The position numbers and the translations under genes were made by a program. 64,000 nt of DNA from JAJFUE01 sp041687335 (GTDB lineage: Bacteria > Sumerlaeota > Sumerlaeia > MVZB01): positions 1 through 64,000 of the forward strand of contig JAWLCE010000025.1 of the NCBI GenBank assembly GCA_041687335.1. The letters are read 5' to 3'. Positions 7,946 through 15,312 of the stretch are shown here, in pieces. Position 1 is the stretch's first letter. Each line of letters opens with the position of its first letter. The notes beneath the pieces were generated by a model, which saw only the letters and a list, made by a program, of their open reading frames with translations, was not told the origin of the DNA and searched no databases.

Positions 7946-8484
7946 GCCTTGCCCTCGTTCACTACCCCTGCATCAACAAGCAGGGGAGCGTCGTCACCAC
8001 GGCCATCACCAACTTCGACATCCACGATATCGCCCGCGCGGGTCGCACCTACGGCGTCGAACGCTACTTCATCGTCACCCCCGTCGAGCTCCAGCAGCAG
8101 TTCGCCCGCCGCATCATCACGCACTGGGTCGATGGCTGGGGCGCCGATTACAACCCCTCGCGCGGCGAGGCGCTCGCCAACGTGCAGGTGGCCGGTGACT
8201 TGGTCGCCGTCGGCAACGCCATCGAGCGCGACACCGGTCGCCAGCCCTACTGGGTGGCCACCTCGGCCAAGCCCTACCCACACAGCATCAGCCTGGATGC
8301 CATGCGCGAGCGGATCGCCGCCGAGCCGGTCTGCCTGATCTTCGGCACCGGCTACGGCCTGCACCCCGAGGTCATTGAGCTGGCCGACGCCATCCTGGAG
8401 CCGATCCAGGGTCCGATGCCCTGGAACCACCTCTCCGTCCGCTCGGCCGTCTCAATCTACCTGGACCGCCTGCTCGGCCGATAG
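7939..8484 (+). CDS. SPOUT-superfamily RNA methyltransferase, TrmD neighbour (PF09936 type)
   Basis: 181 residues, one compact domain. 'LALVHYPCINKQGSVVTTAI' at the N-terminus and the glycine-rich 'CLIFGTGYGLHPEV' near 132-145 resemble the Methyltrn_RNA_4 family, a predicted SAM-dependent SPOUT methyltransferase encoded beside trmD in Thermotoga and others (TM1569/TM1570 arrangement, from memory). The ATG lies 7 bases inside trmD, so the two are coupled. RNA target and modified base are unknown. Family assignment is fairly sure; any specific reaction would be a guess. Confidence 0.85.
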   Translation: MLSLALVHYPCINKQGSVVTTAITNFDIHDIARAGRTYGVERYFIVTPVELQQQFARRIITHWVDGWGADYNPSRGEALANVQVAGDLVAVGNAIERDTGRQPYWVATSAKPYPHSISLDAMRERIAAEPVCLIFGTGYGLHPEVIELADAILEPIQGPMPWNHLSVRSAVSIYLDRLLGR

Positions 8485-8816
8485 GTAGGTCGACTCTTCG
8501 AGCCGACATCGGCTGCCAAATCGGATCGAAAGCCGGCCTGGGCGCAATACCCCCCGAGGGATCAAATTGCTCCTGAGGTTCCAATTAGCCCCGTTAGGGG
8601 CAAAATAGCTCCGTTAGGGGCAAAATTGCTCCGTTAGGAGCGACATGTTTGTAGAAATATGCACGTTTTTTTTATCCCCAAAGCTCCGTTAGGAGCGACA
8701 CGTGCAGCCTTCCCCCCGCTGTAAACCTCCACGCCCAATACGTCTCCTAAATTGGAACAAAACCCGCCGCGGTGGGATCATGAACTCGGGGAGCATTCAT
8801 CCCGGAGGACATGATC
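8485..8816. repeat. Spacer with palindrome A and a tandem run of GTTA-loop hairpins
   Basis: Contains family A palindrome (8484-8509, one stem mismatch), then three hairpins in a 20-base period: GCCCC-GTTA-GGGGC (8588-8601), GCTCC-GTTA-GGGGC (8608-8621) and GCTCC-GTTA-GGAGC (8628-8641). A fourth lies at 8683-8696. A run of eight T at about 8666-8674 separates them. The last two are followed by GACAT/GACAC, as elsewhere in the window. No gene seen. Confidence 0.8.
8804..8808 (+). promoter_or_regulatory. Ribosome binding site deciding the serpin start
   Basis: GGAGG lies 8 bases before the ATG at 8817 but only 2 before the in-frame ATG at 8811, so the second ATG is favoured. Confidence 0.6.
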
Positions 8817-10043
8817 ATGCACCGCAAACTTTGGACGGTGGCGATCCTGCTGGCGACCCTGCTGGCGACCCAGGCCGCCGGCGCCGCCCGCCTGCAGCAG
8901 CCCGATCCCGACCAGTCGCTCGGCCGCGCCACTCAATCCCTCGCGCTCGACCTGCACACGCGGCTTGCCCGGCCGGGCGAGAATCTCGTCTTTTCCCCCT
9001 ACAGCATCACCAGCGCGATGGCGATGACCTTGGCCGGGGCCCGCGGCGAGACCGCACGCCAACTGGCCTCGGTCCTGCACCTGCCGCTGCCGACGGGCGA
9101 GGACCCCTCCGTTGAACCGCACGCCGATTACCGCCTGCTCAACCAGCGGCTCTCCGAGGCCGCCGGAGAGATGAACCGGCTCGTCGTGGCCAACGCGCTC
9201 TGGGGCCAGGCGGGCTTCAGTTTTCGCCCGCAGTATCTGGCGCTGGTCGAACAGGCTTATGGCGGGGGGTTTCAGGAAGTCGACTTCGTCGGCGCCACCG
9301 ATCCCGCCCGCCTGACGATCAACCGGTGGGTTGCCGAGCGGACCGAAGGCCTGATCGAGGAGCTGTTGCCCCCGGGCGTGCTGACCCCCGATTCACGGCT
9401 GGTGCTGACCAATGCGATCTACTTCAAGGGCCTCTGGTTGCGCCCGTTCGACAAGCAGATGACCGCCGAGGCGCCCTTCACCACCGGCGAGGGTCGCTCC
9501 AAGCCGGTGCCGCTGATGCACCAGACCAACCGGTTCCGCTACTACGAGAATGAATCATTTCAGGCGCTCGCCCTGCCCTATGAGGGCGATGCGATTGAAC
9601 TGGTGGTGCTGCTGCCGCGCGCGGTCGACGGCCTGCCCGCCCTCGAGGCGCGCCTGACCCCGGCCGAGCTGGAGCGCTGGCTGGCGGCAATGACCCCGCG
9701 CACCGTGCGCGTCTGGCTGCCGCGTTTCCGCATCGAAAGCAAGTTCGGCCTGTCCGACACGCTCGGCGCACTGGGCGCAACCGACGCCTTCAGCGCCGGC
9801 GCGGCCGATTTTTCAGGCATGACGGGCGGGCGCGAGCTGTTCATCTCGGCCGTCGTCCACCAGGCGCTGATCATTGTGGATGAGGAGGGCACCGAGGCGG
9901 CGGCCGCCACCGGCGCCGTGATGGGCCTGACAGGGGTGGCCCCGCCCGAGCCTGAATTCCGCGCCGACCACCCGTTCCTGTTCCTGCTGCGCGAACGTTC
10001 CAGCGGCGCCGTCCTCTTCGCCGGTCGCCTGCTGGAGCCGTGA
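8817..10043 (+). CDS. Secreted serpin (serine protease inhibitor family)
   Basis: 408 residues. Signal peptide about 1-23 (ends near 'TQAAGAA'). The whole serpin fold follows: 'NLVFSPYSITSAMAMTLAGA', 'LTNAIYFKGLWLRPFD', the hinge 'DEEGTEAAAATGAV', and the terminal 'DHPFLFLLRERSSGAVLFAG'. The hinge has the small residues required for loop insertion, so it should be an inhibitor rather than a non-inhibitory relative. Counting from the hinge Gly as P15 puts small or aliphatic residues (about Leu-Thr-Gly) at P2-P1', suggesting elastase- or subtilisin-like targets rather than trypsin-like ones; that is inference. It stands alone with no protease gene next to it. Bacterial serpins are patchily distributed. 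Confidence 0.95.
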   Translation: MHRKLWTVAILLATLLATQAAGAARLQQPDPDQSLGRATQSLALDLHTRLARPGENLVFSPYSITSAMAMTLAGARGETARQLASVLHLPLPTGEDPSVEPHADYRLLNQRLSEAAGEMNRLVVANALWGQAGFSFRPQYLALVEQAYGGGFQEVDFVGATDPARLTINRWVAERTEGLIEELLPPGVLTPDSRLVLTNAIYFKGLWLRPFDKQMTAEAPFTTGEGRSKPVPLMHQTNRFRYYENESFQALALPYEGDAIELVVLLPRAVDGLPALEARLTPAELERWLAAMTPRTVRVWLPRFRIESKFGLSDTLGALGATDAFSAGAADFSGMTGGRELFISAVVHQALIIVDEEGTEAAAATGAVMGLTGVAPPEPEFRADHPFLFLLRERSSGAVLFAGRLLEP

Positions 10044-10192
10044 AGGGAAGAAGTCCGCGACTGTCCCACGGCTGCCGGAGCGATTGCGCAGCAAGATACG
10101 CCATGCGAGATTTCTCTCGCCGCCGTGCCCAAGGCACCGCATCGATCGGCACTGCTCGAAACCAAAGCCGCGGCAGCGGCGACATAGGGTAG

Positions 10193-10212
10193 CCCAGGGC
10201 GTGAGCCCTGGG
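10193..10212 (+). repeat. GTGA-tetraloop hairpin, copy 1
   Basis: 8-base perfect stem closed by GTGA (a GNRA-type loop if transcribed). A sister copy at 14990-15009 has the same loop and a compensated base-pair change in the stem. Confidence 0.8.
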
Positions 10213-10231
10213 TCAGAATGCATTCATTAGA

Positions 10232-10280
10232 AAGCCCCGGCAGGGGCGATACCATTTTGATCACTAGGTCAACAATTTAT
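10232..10280 (+). repeat. Hairpin family C with long conserved tail, plus copy
   Basis: GCCCC-GGCA-GGGGC followed by GATACCATTTTGATCA and CAACAATTTAT. Nearly the same 48-49 bases occur inverted at 3620-3667. Shorter copies without the tail are at 14963-14980 and 15033-15050. Confidence 0.85.
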
Positions 10281-10474
10281 CACCCCTGCGAAACCCGCAA
10301 ATTCCTTCTAGAGCCGTTGCCGAAAGGAAGTGCCGAATGGCGGTCGAGCGAGAGCAAGGATCAAGGGTTCCGCAAGCGCAGGCATAGCAGCGCTATTCCG
10401 AGCATTGCGGGAGCCTTCAGCCGCCGCTCACAGCCGACTGCAAACGGCAAAGACTTTTGGCAACTGCTCTAAGA

Positions 10475-10518
10475 ATCAAAAAGCGGGGCGGATGGCTTGA
10501 TGGCCGTCCGCCCCGCTT
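10475..10518 (-). terminator. Intrinsic terminator of the Gfo/Idh/MocA cluster
   Basis: AAGCGGGGCGGA (10481-10492) pairs perfectly with TCCGCCCCGCTT (10507-10518). Read on the minus strand the stem is followed by TTTTTGATTCTT. It lies 18 bases past the stop of the last gene in the cluster. Confidence 0.88.
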
Positions 10519-10536
10519 GTGTTTCAACCAGCAATG

Positions 10537-11598
10537 CTACTCGATGCTGATCTGCTCGGCCTCGGCGCGGGCGCGGGCGATCACGTCCTGCATGTCGACC
10601 CAGACGCCGCCGCGATCGCTGCTTTCCTGGGCGGCCGTCATGAAGGCGAACATCTCGATCGTCTCCTCGGGCTCGACCGGGATTTCGCCGGTTTCGAAGT
10701 ACTTCATCACCTCGACCGCCAGCGGCAGGTAACCCGTATAGCCCTTGCGATCCAGCCAGAGGATGCCGGTGGTGCCGAAGGCCGTGCCACCGTAATCAGC
10801 CTTGCCGGTGCGGAGGCCGCGCAGGACGCCCAGCCGCGGGCCGCCCCAGTCGCCGACGACCACATCGGTGCCTTCACGATCCACCGAACCCTCGCTCATC
10901 ACGCGCATCACGCGCTTGCAGCCGGTGCCCATCATCGTGAACAGCAGCTCGGTGCCGTGGACGCCGTACCAGATCAGGTCGGGGTGGGTCGGCTCAAGCC
11001 AGGCCGGACTGAAGGCATTGGCGCCGACGACCTCGCCGATGCTGCCCCCGCGAGCATCCTGCGCCCCCTTCATGTAACGCAGCGAGGAGGCCGAGAAGAC
11101 CGGCACGCCGTAGTGCTCGGCGGCGCGGAAGATCGCCAGGCCCTCGGCCAGCGAGGCCGACAGCGGCTTGTCGATGAACATCCGCTTGCGGGCCTTCAGG
11201 ACCGGCAGCGCCTGCTGCAGGTGGACGCGCCCGTCCACGCTCAGCAACATCACCGCATCGACCCGCTCCAGCAGTGCCGGAATCGAATCGACGATCTCAA
11301 CGCCCATGTCGGCCAGCTGCTTGGTGAAGCCCTCGACGCGGTCGCGGCTGGTGGGCAGGTCCTCGCTGCCGCCCGGGAAGGCGGCCACGATGCGATAGCC
11401 CCGGAACTCCTCGCCCGCCGTGGCGGCATTGAGTCCCTTGGCGAACGCCGGCGCATGCGAGGTGTCGAGCCCGATGATCCCCACGCGCTTGCCCGCGGGG
11501 GCCTCGGTGACCCATTCAGGGGCCGGGGTGGCGGCCGGCGCGGCCAGCACCGGCGCGGCCAACAGAACCAGACTCAGCCATGCAATTAACTTTCTCAT
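10537..11598 (-). CDS. Secreted Gfo/Idh/MocA-family oxidoreductase
   Basis: 353 residues. Sec-type signal peptide (about 1-20, 'LVLLAAPVLAAPA'), then a Rossmann start 'RVGIIGLDTSHAPAFA' and the family Lys-Pro in 'RMFIDKPLSASLAEG'. The nucleotide motif lacks the usual GxGxxG third glycine: 'GLDTSH' replaces it, as in a subgroup of these proteins. Lacking a Tat signal, it would need to acquire any cofactor in the periplasm or may not bind one. AAAGGAG lies about 7 bases before the start. Last gene of a three-gene cluster ending at a strong terminator. Substrate unknown, probably a sugar or polyol derivative. Confidence 0.85.
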   Translation of the reverse strand: MRKLIAWLSLVLLAAPVLAAPAATPAPEWVTEAPAGKRVGIIGLDTSHAPAFAKGLNAATAGEEFRGYRIVAAFPGGSEDLPTSRDRVEGFTKQLADMGVEIVDSIPALLERVDAVMLLSVDGRVHLQQALPVLKARKRMFIDKPLSASLAEGLAIFRAAEHYGVPVFSASSLRYMKGAQDARGGSIGEVVGANAFSPAWLEPTHPDLIWYGVHGTELLFTMMGTGCKRVMRVMSEGSVDREGTDVVVGDWGGPRLGVLRGLRTGKADYGGTAFGTTGILWLDRKGYTGYLPLAVEVMKYFETGEIPVEPEETIEMFAFMTAAQESSDRGGVWVDMQDVIARARAEAEQISIE

Positions 11599-11641
11599 CT
11601 GACGAGCTCCTTTGCTCTATCCTCTGAATTTGCGAAGCGGC

Positions 11642-12982
11642 TCAGACCTTGGGTTCCCAGCCGGGCTGATACTCACGGCCCCACAGCGCCTGCGCGGCGG
11701 GGTTGTTGAGGATGCGGCCGGTCTGGGGATCGCACTCGACGATCGTATTGGTGCGCTGCGCGATGTTGCCCAGGTGCGTCATCATCGTGCTCTTCTGCCC
11801 ATACTCGATCTCCGAGATCAGCGGGGTGCCGTTGCGGATGCCGTCCAGGAAGTTGATGCCATGGGGCGCATCGCGGGCGAAACCGGGGCCGCGCGTGGTG
11901 ACCGCCTGCTGCGGCTCGCCCGCGGCCTCGGCCTTGCGCACTTCCTTGCCCTTCTCGTCATAGATGGTGTAGGTGTCGCCGGCGGGGATGTGAAGCGTGC
12001 CCTCCCAGCCGTGGAAGGTCGCGCCGAAGCCATCGGCCAAGGCGCCGAAGCGGTTGCAGCTCTGGCCTTCCCAAATCACCATCTTCTTGTCGGGGAATTC
12101 GTAGTTGATGATCTGGGTATCCATCGCTTCCCAGTCATCCTCGTGATACAGGCGCCCGCCCAGGCTGGTCACGCGCGTGGGATAATCCACGTTCAGGCCC
12201 CGGCGCGCCAGGTCGAGCGCATGGACGGCATTGTTGCCAGCCTCGCCCGTGGCCCAGTTCCAGAACCAGTGCCAGTTGTAGTGCACGATATTGTCACGGA
12301 AGTCCTCACGCGGCGCCGGACCCTGCCAAAGTTCCCAGTCCAGCCATTCCGGCACGGGGACATGCTTGCCGTTGCCGATCGGGTCGCGCCGGTTGGCATA
12401 CCAGCAGCGCACATAGCGCACGTCGCCGATCGCGCCGCTGCGAACCAGCTCGATCGCCTCGGCCACCTTGGGCCACGACGGCCGCTGGTTGCCCAGCTGG
12501 CAGACGCGGTTGTACTTGCGGGTTGCGGCGACGACCAGCTCGGCCTCGCGCGGGTTGTGGCTGCCCGGCTTCTCGAGATAGACGTGCTTGCCGGCGGCCA
12601 TGGCCATGATCGCGGCCGGCGCGTGCCAGTGGTCGGGCATGGCGATCACGACCGCGTCGACGTCATCACGCTCGAGCACGCGGCGGAAATCCTTCTCGCC
12701 GCGCGGTGCGGTGCCCTGATTGGCCGTGACCGACTTGATCACCTTGGCCATCGCGCGCTCGTCCACATCGCAGACATAGGCGATCTCGGACCCCTCGATC
12801 CCCGAAAAAACGTTCGACAGCGCTGTGCCGCGGCCGTTGACCCCGATCATTGCCACGCGGATGCGCTGGCTGGGGGCCCCCTGCCCGCGGGCCTTCATCA
12901 GGAACGGGCCCGCCAGGCCCATGCCGACTCCGGCCGCAGCGGCCTGCTGGAGAAAACGCCGCCGATTCATCAGGTCACTCAT
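11642..12982 (-). CDS. Tat-exported Gfo/Idh/MocA-family oxidoreductase
   Basis: 446 residues. Twin-arginine signal 'NRRRFLQQAAAAGVGMGLAG' at 6-25, then 'RIRVAMIGVNGRGTALSNVF' as the nucleotide-binding start, 'AMPDHWHAPAAIMAMAAGKH' and the 'YLEKPGSH' signature. The C-terminal region has the planctomycete-type 'NWHWFWNWATGEAGNNAVHA' block. Tat export implies folding with NAD(P) in the cytosol and action in the periplasm. AAGGAG precedes the ATG. Proteins of this subgroup are typical of PVC bacteria, and several with solved chemistry act on glycosides by oxidation; this one's substrate is unknown. Confidence 0.9.
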   Translation of the reverse strand: MSDLMNRRRFLQQAAAAGVGMGLAGPFLMKARGQGAPSQRIRVAMIGVNGRGTALSNVFSGIEGSEIAYVCDVDERAMAKVIKSVTANQGTAPRGEKDFRRVLERDDVDAVVIAMPDHWHAPAAIMAMAAGKHVYLEKPGSHNPREAELVVAATRKYNRVCQLGNQRPSWPKVAEAIELVRSGAIGDVRYVRCWYANRRDPIGNGKHVPVPEWLDWELWQGPAPREDFRDNIVHYNWHWFWNWATGEAGNNAVHALDLARRGLNVDYPTRVTSLGGRLYHEDDWEAMDTQIINYEFPDKKMVIWEGQSCNRFGALADGFGATFHGWEGTLHIPAGDTYTIYDEKGKEVRKAEAAGEPQQAVTTRGPGFARDAPHGINFLDGIRNGTPLISEIEYGQKSTMMTHLGNIAQRTNTIVECDPQTGRILNNPAAQALWGREYQPGWEPKV

Positions 12983-13127
12983 GATCAGGCTCCTTCGTTA
13001 TTTTTCGATCGCATGCTTGCCACGGCGAAAATCTTCGCGACCGTGGTTAAGAATTTCCGAATATCATCGCCCCCGGCGTCGACAGAGTCAACACCGGCAT
13101 TCATGGAAGTTTCCGACCGTGACCGCC

Positions 13128-14588
13128 TCAAACCTGCTCGGGCACGACGTAGGGCTCGCGATACTGCGGCCGCACCAGCTCATTGGCGCGCTCGTTGTCC
13201 ACGAACCGCTCATTCTCGACATCCACCTCCAGGTGCGCCCCCAGCGTCAGCGGAGTGGCCGCCGGATCGACCCCGTTGGCCTCCAGGTGCGAGAGCAGGC
13301 GCACGAACGACTCGCAGGCCTGCGGCTCGCTCTCCAGCTCGCGCACGATCGCCTGCGCGACCTGGTTCTGGCCCACTTCGCTCCCCAGCTGGTAGGAGAC
13401 GTTGCCCAGGTGGCACAGCGCCGAGGAGACATGGCCCTTCTCGATGTCGGCATTCAGGTCCTCGACGCGCCGGCTGCGCATGGCCGCGAAGAAGTTGGGC
13501 AGGTGATCCTCGCCGCCCACCCCCTCGAACCGCCGCAGGCGCTGGTTGTTGTTGTCATAAAGGTAGCCCTTGCCGTGGCCGGCGAAGTAGCCGCCCTCGC
13601 ACTTGATCACGATCCCCTCGCGCAGGCCGTGGTAGTGATCCATCGCCTCCACTTCGGTGTTCATCGGCAGGCCGCGCACCTCGCTGATCAGCGGCACGTC
13701 GTAGTCATAGAAGGTCACCTGCGTGTTGGGGGTCTCGGCGTTGTCGCCAAGGGCAAACCGGCCACCCACGCTCAGCACGCGTCGCGGCAGCCCCACGTCG
13801 CCCAGCGCCCAGCGCCCCTCGTCGATCATGTGCGGCCCCGTGTTGCCGATCTCGCCGTTGCCCGTCGTCCAGAACCAGTGCCAGTCATAGTGGAACTGCT
13901 CGCGCCGAACCGGCTCCATCGGCGTCGGCCCAGCCCACAGGTCATAGTCCACGGTGGCGGGCACCTCGGTCAGCACGGCTGGATTGCCAATCGACTTGCG
14001 CCGCTTGAAGCAGACCGCCTTGACCCACAACATCTTGCCCACCTCTCCGCTGCGCATGTACTCGATCGCCTCGCGCACGCCCTCCTCCGAGCGGAACTGG
14101 GTGCCCGCCTGCACGATGCGGTTATACTTGCGCGCCGCCTCGACGATCTTGCGCCCCTCCCAGATCGAATGCGAAACCGGCTTCTCAACATAAACATCCT
14201 TGCCGGCCTGGCAGGCCCAGATCGCCATCAGCGCGTGCCAATGGTTGGGCGTCGAGATCACCACCGCGTCGATCTCGGGGTTCTCGAGCAGCTTGCGGTA
14301 GTCGCGATAGGGGGTGACCTTGATTTCCTCGGCGGCAAATTGGGCTACCCGTTCCTCAAGGATCTGGCTGTCGACATCGCAGAACGCCACCAGCCGAACC
14401 CCCGGAATCTGCTTGATCTGGTTGGCCAGGCTGCGGCCCTTGCTGCGCATCCCAACGACCGCCACGCGAATCGCGTCATTAGCCCCGGCCACGCGCCCAC
14501 GCGATTCGGCCGCCCAAGCCGGCACCGCCATCGCCACGCCCGCACCGAGCGTCGCCTTGATGAAATCCCTGCGTCCGATGATATTCAT
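13128..14588 (-). CDS. Tat-exported Gfo/Idh/MocA-family oxidoreductase, first of the cluster
   Basis: 486 residues. Begins 'MNIIGRRDFIKATLGAGVAM', a classic Tat signal. The start at 14588 has GGGGAG upstream; an in-frame ATG at 14681 would bury the signal behind 31 residues. Rossmann segment 'AIRVAVVGMRSKGRSLANQI', then 'STPNHWHALMAIWACQAGKD', 'YVEKPVSH' and 'HYDWHWFWTTGNGEIGNTGP'. It shares the same architecture as the 11642-12982 protein but is clearly diverged, so this is not a recent duplication. 145 bases separate the two. Likely an exported sugar dehydrogenase; substrate unknown. Confidence 0.9.
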   Translation of the reverse strand: MNIIGRRDFIKATLGAGVAMAVPAWAAESRGRVAGANDAIRVAVVGMRSKGRSLANQIKQIPGVRLVAFCDVDSQILEERVAQFAAEEIKVTPYRDYRKLLENPEIDAVVISTPNHWHALMAIWACQAGKDVYVEKPVSHSIWEGRKIVEAARKYNRIVQAGTQFRSEEGVREAIEYMRSGEVGKMLWVKAVCFKRRKSIGNPAVLTEVPATVDYDLWAGPTPMEPVRREQFHYDWHWFWTTGNGEIGNTGPHMIDEGRWALGDVGLPRRVLSVGGRFALGDNAETPNTQVTFYDYDVPLISEVRGLPMNTEVEAMDHYHGLREGIVIKCEGGYFAGHGKGYLYDNNNQRLRRFEGVGGEDHLPNFFAAMRSRRVEDLNADIEKGHVSSALCHLGNVSYQLGSEVGQNQVAQAIVRELESEPQACESFVRLLSHLEANGVDPAATPLTLGAHLEVDVENERFVDNERANELVRPQYREPYVVPEQV

Positions 14589-15312
14589 GCGACTTTCTCC
14601 CCCCACGCATCTGCACCCGCTCAAAAGGCGGGCTCCGCTGAAAATTTCAGCATCCCAGTATGCCCCTCTCCAAACTGACAATCAAATCTTAACAGCACCG
14701 CGACCCACATTTTTTGAAAATCCTTTTTCAAATCCACCTCCCCCGCTCTCTGACTCCTCGCCGGACCATTTGGTTCCGTAGCATGTCGCATCGAGTGTGG
14801 CTGGCCGGCGCCAATCAGCCCCCGAGCGGCAAATAGCTCCAGAGGAGCGGCCTGTTTGTTGATATTTGTTTAGCGACATTCTGCCGATCCATTGATCATT
14901 TGGAAGTGCCTGTCCAGGCCGAAAAACCATTCGATACCTTGCCGTCCCTGCCGGCCACATAAGCCCCGGCAGGGGCGATACTTCGGTAGCCCATGGCGTG
15001 AGCCATGGGTGGGGGTCTGATGAAACCCATAAGCCCCGGCAGGGGCGACACTCACGTCGAGAGCAGCCTGTGTCGCCGCTACCGCGGCTTTGATCTCGAG
15101 CGGTGCTGATGCTGTGCACGAGAAGAACTCGCACAGCGCATCTTGCTGCGCAAATCTCACTCCGGCACCCGTTGCATATTTTTTTTCCTCTCCCGCTAAA
15201 CACCTATACCGAAGCGTAACCGACCCACCACCTTGAAAAACCCGTGCAAATGCCCCGTGCCTCACATTAAACTGCCTGCGCGAATCAGCAGTCACCAAGC
15301 GGGGCGTTCGGC
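14589..15312. repeat. Divergent spacer dense in hairpin repeats
   Basis: Contains a composite repeat at about 14766-14860 (including GCTCC-AGA-GGAGC, 14836-14848), family C hairpins at 14963-14980 and 15033-15050, and between them CCCATGGC-GTGA-GCCATGGG (14990-15009). Promoters for the flanking divergent genes must lie here, but I cannot place them. Confidence 0.75.
14990..15009 (+). repeat. GTGA-tetraloop hairpin, copy 2
   Basis: Stem CCCATGGC/GCCATGGG, loop GTGA. Compared with 10193-10212, a G:C pair has become T:A on both sides, leaving pairing intact. Like copy 1 it sits within 50 bases of a family C hairpin. Confidence 0.8.

Larger units (their letters stand above)
10044..10474. repeat. 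Spacer with GNRA-loop hairpin and family C repeat
   Basis: Between the convergent serpin and Gfo/Idh/MocA genes. Holds CCCAGGGC-GTGA-GCCCTGGG (10193-10212) and the long family C element (10232-10280). The remaining sequence (about 10290-10470) has no recognisable gene. Confidence 0.75.

Noticed and set aside
8588..8641. Possible CRISPR-like array of 20-base-spaced repeats
   Set aside because: The repeats are short hairpins in direct tandem with no unique spacers and no Cas genes nearby.
8485..8816. Riboswitch or leader RNA before the serpin gene
   Set aside because: The structure here consists of dispersed repeats found in many other spacers, and none matches a known riboswitch core.
11612..14678. 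Long plus-strand frames opposite the Gfo/Idh/MocA cluster
   Set aside because: Both are shadows of Tat-exported oxidoreductases with full family motifs; their translations have His/Arg-rich composition and no recognisable domain.
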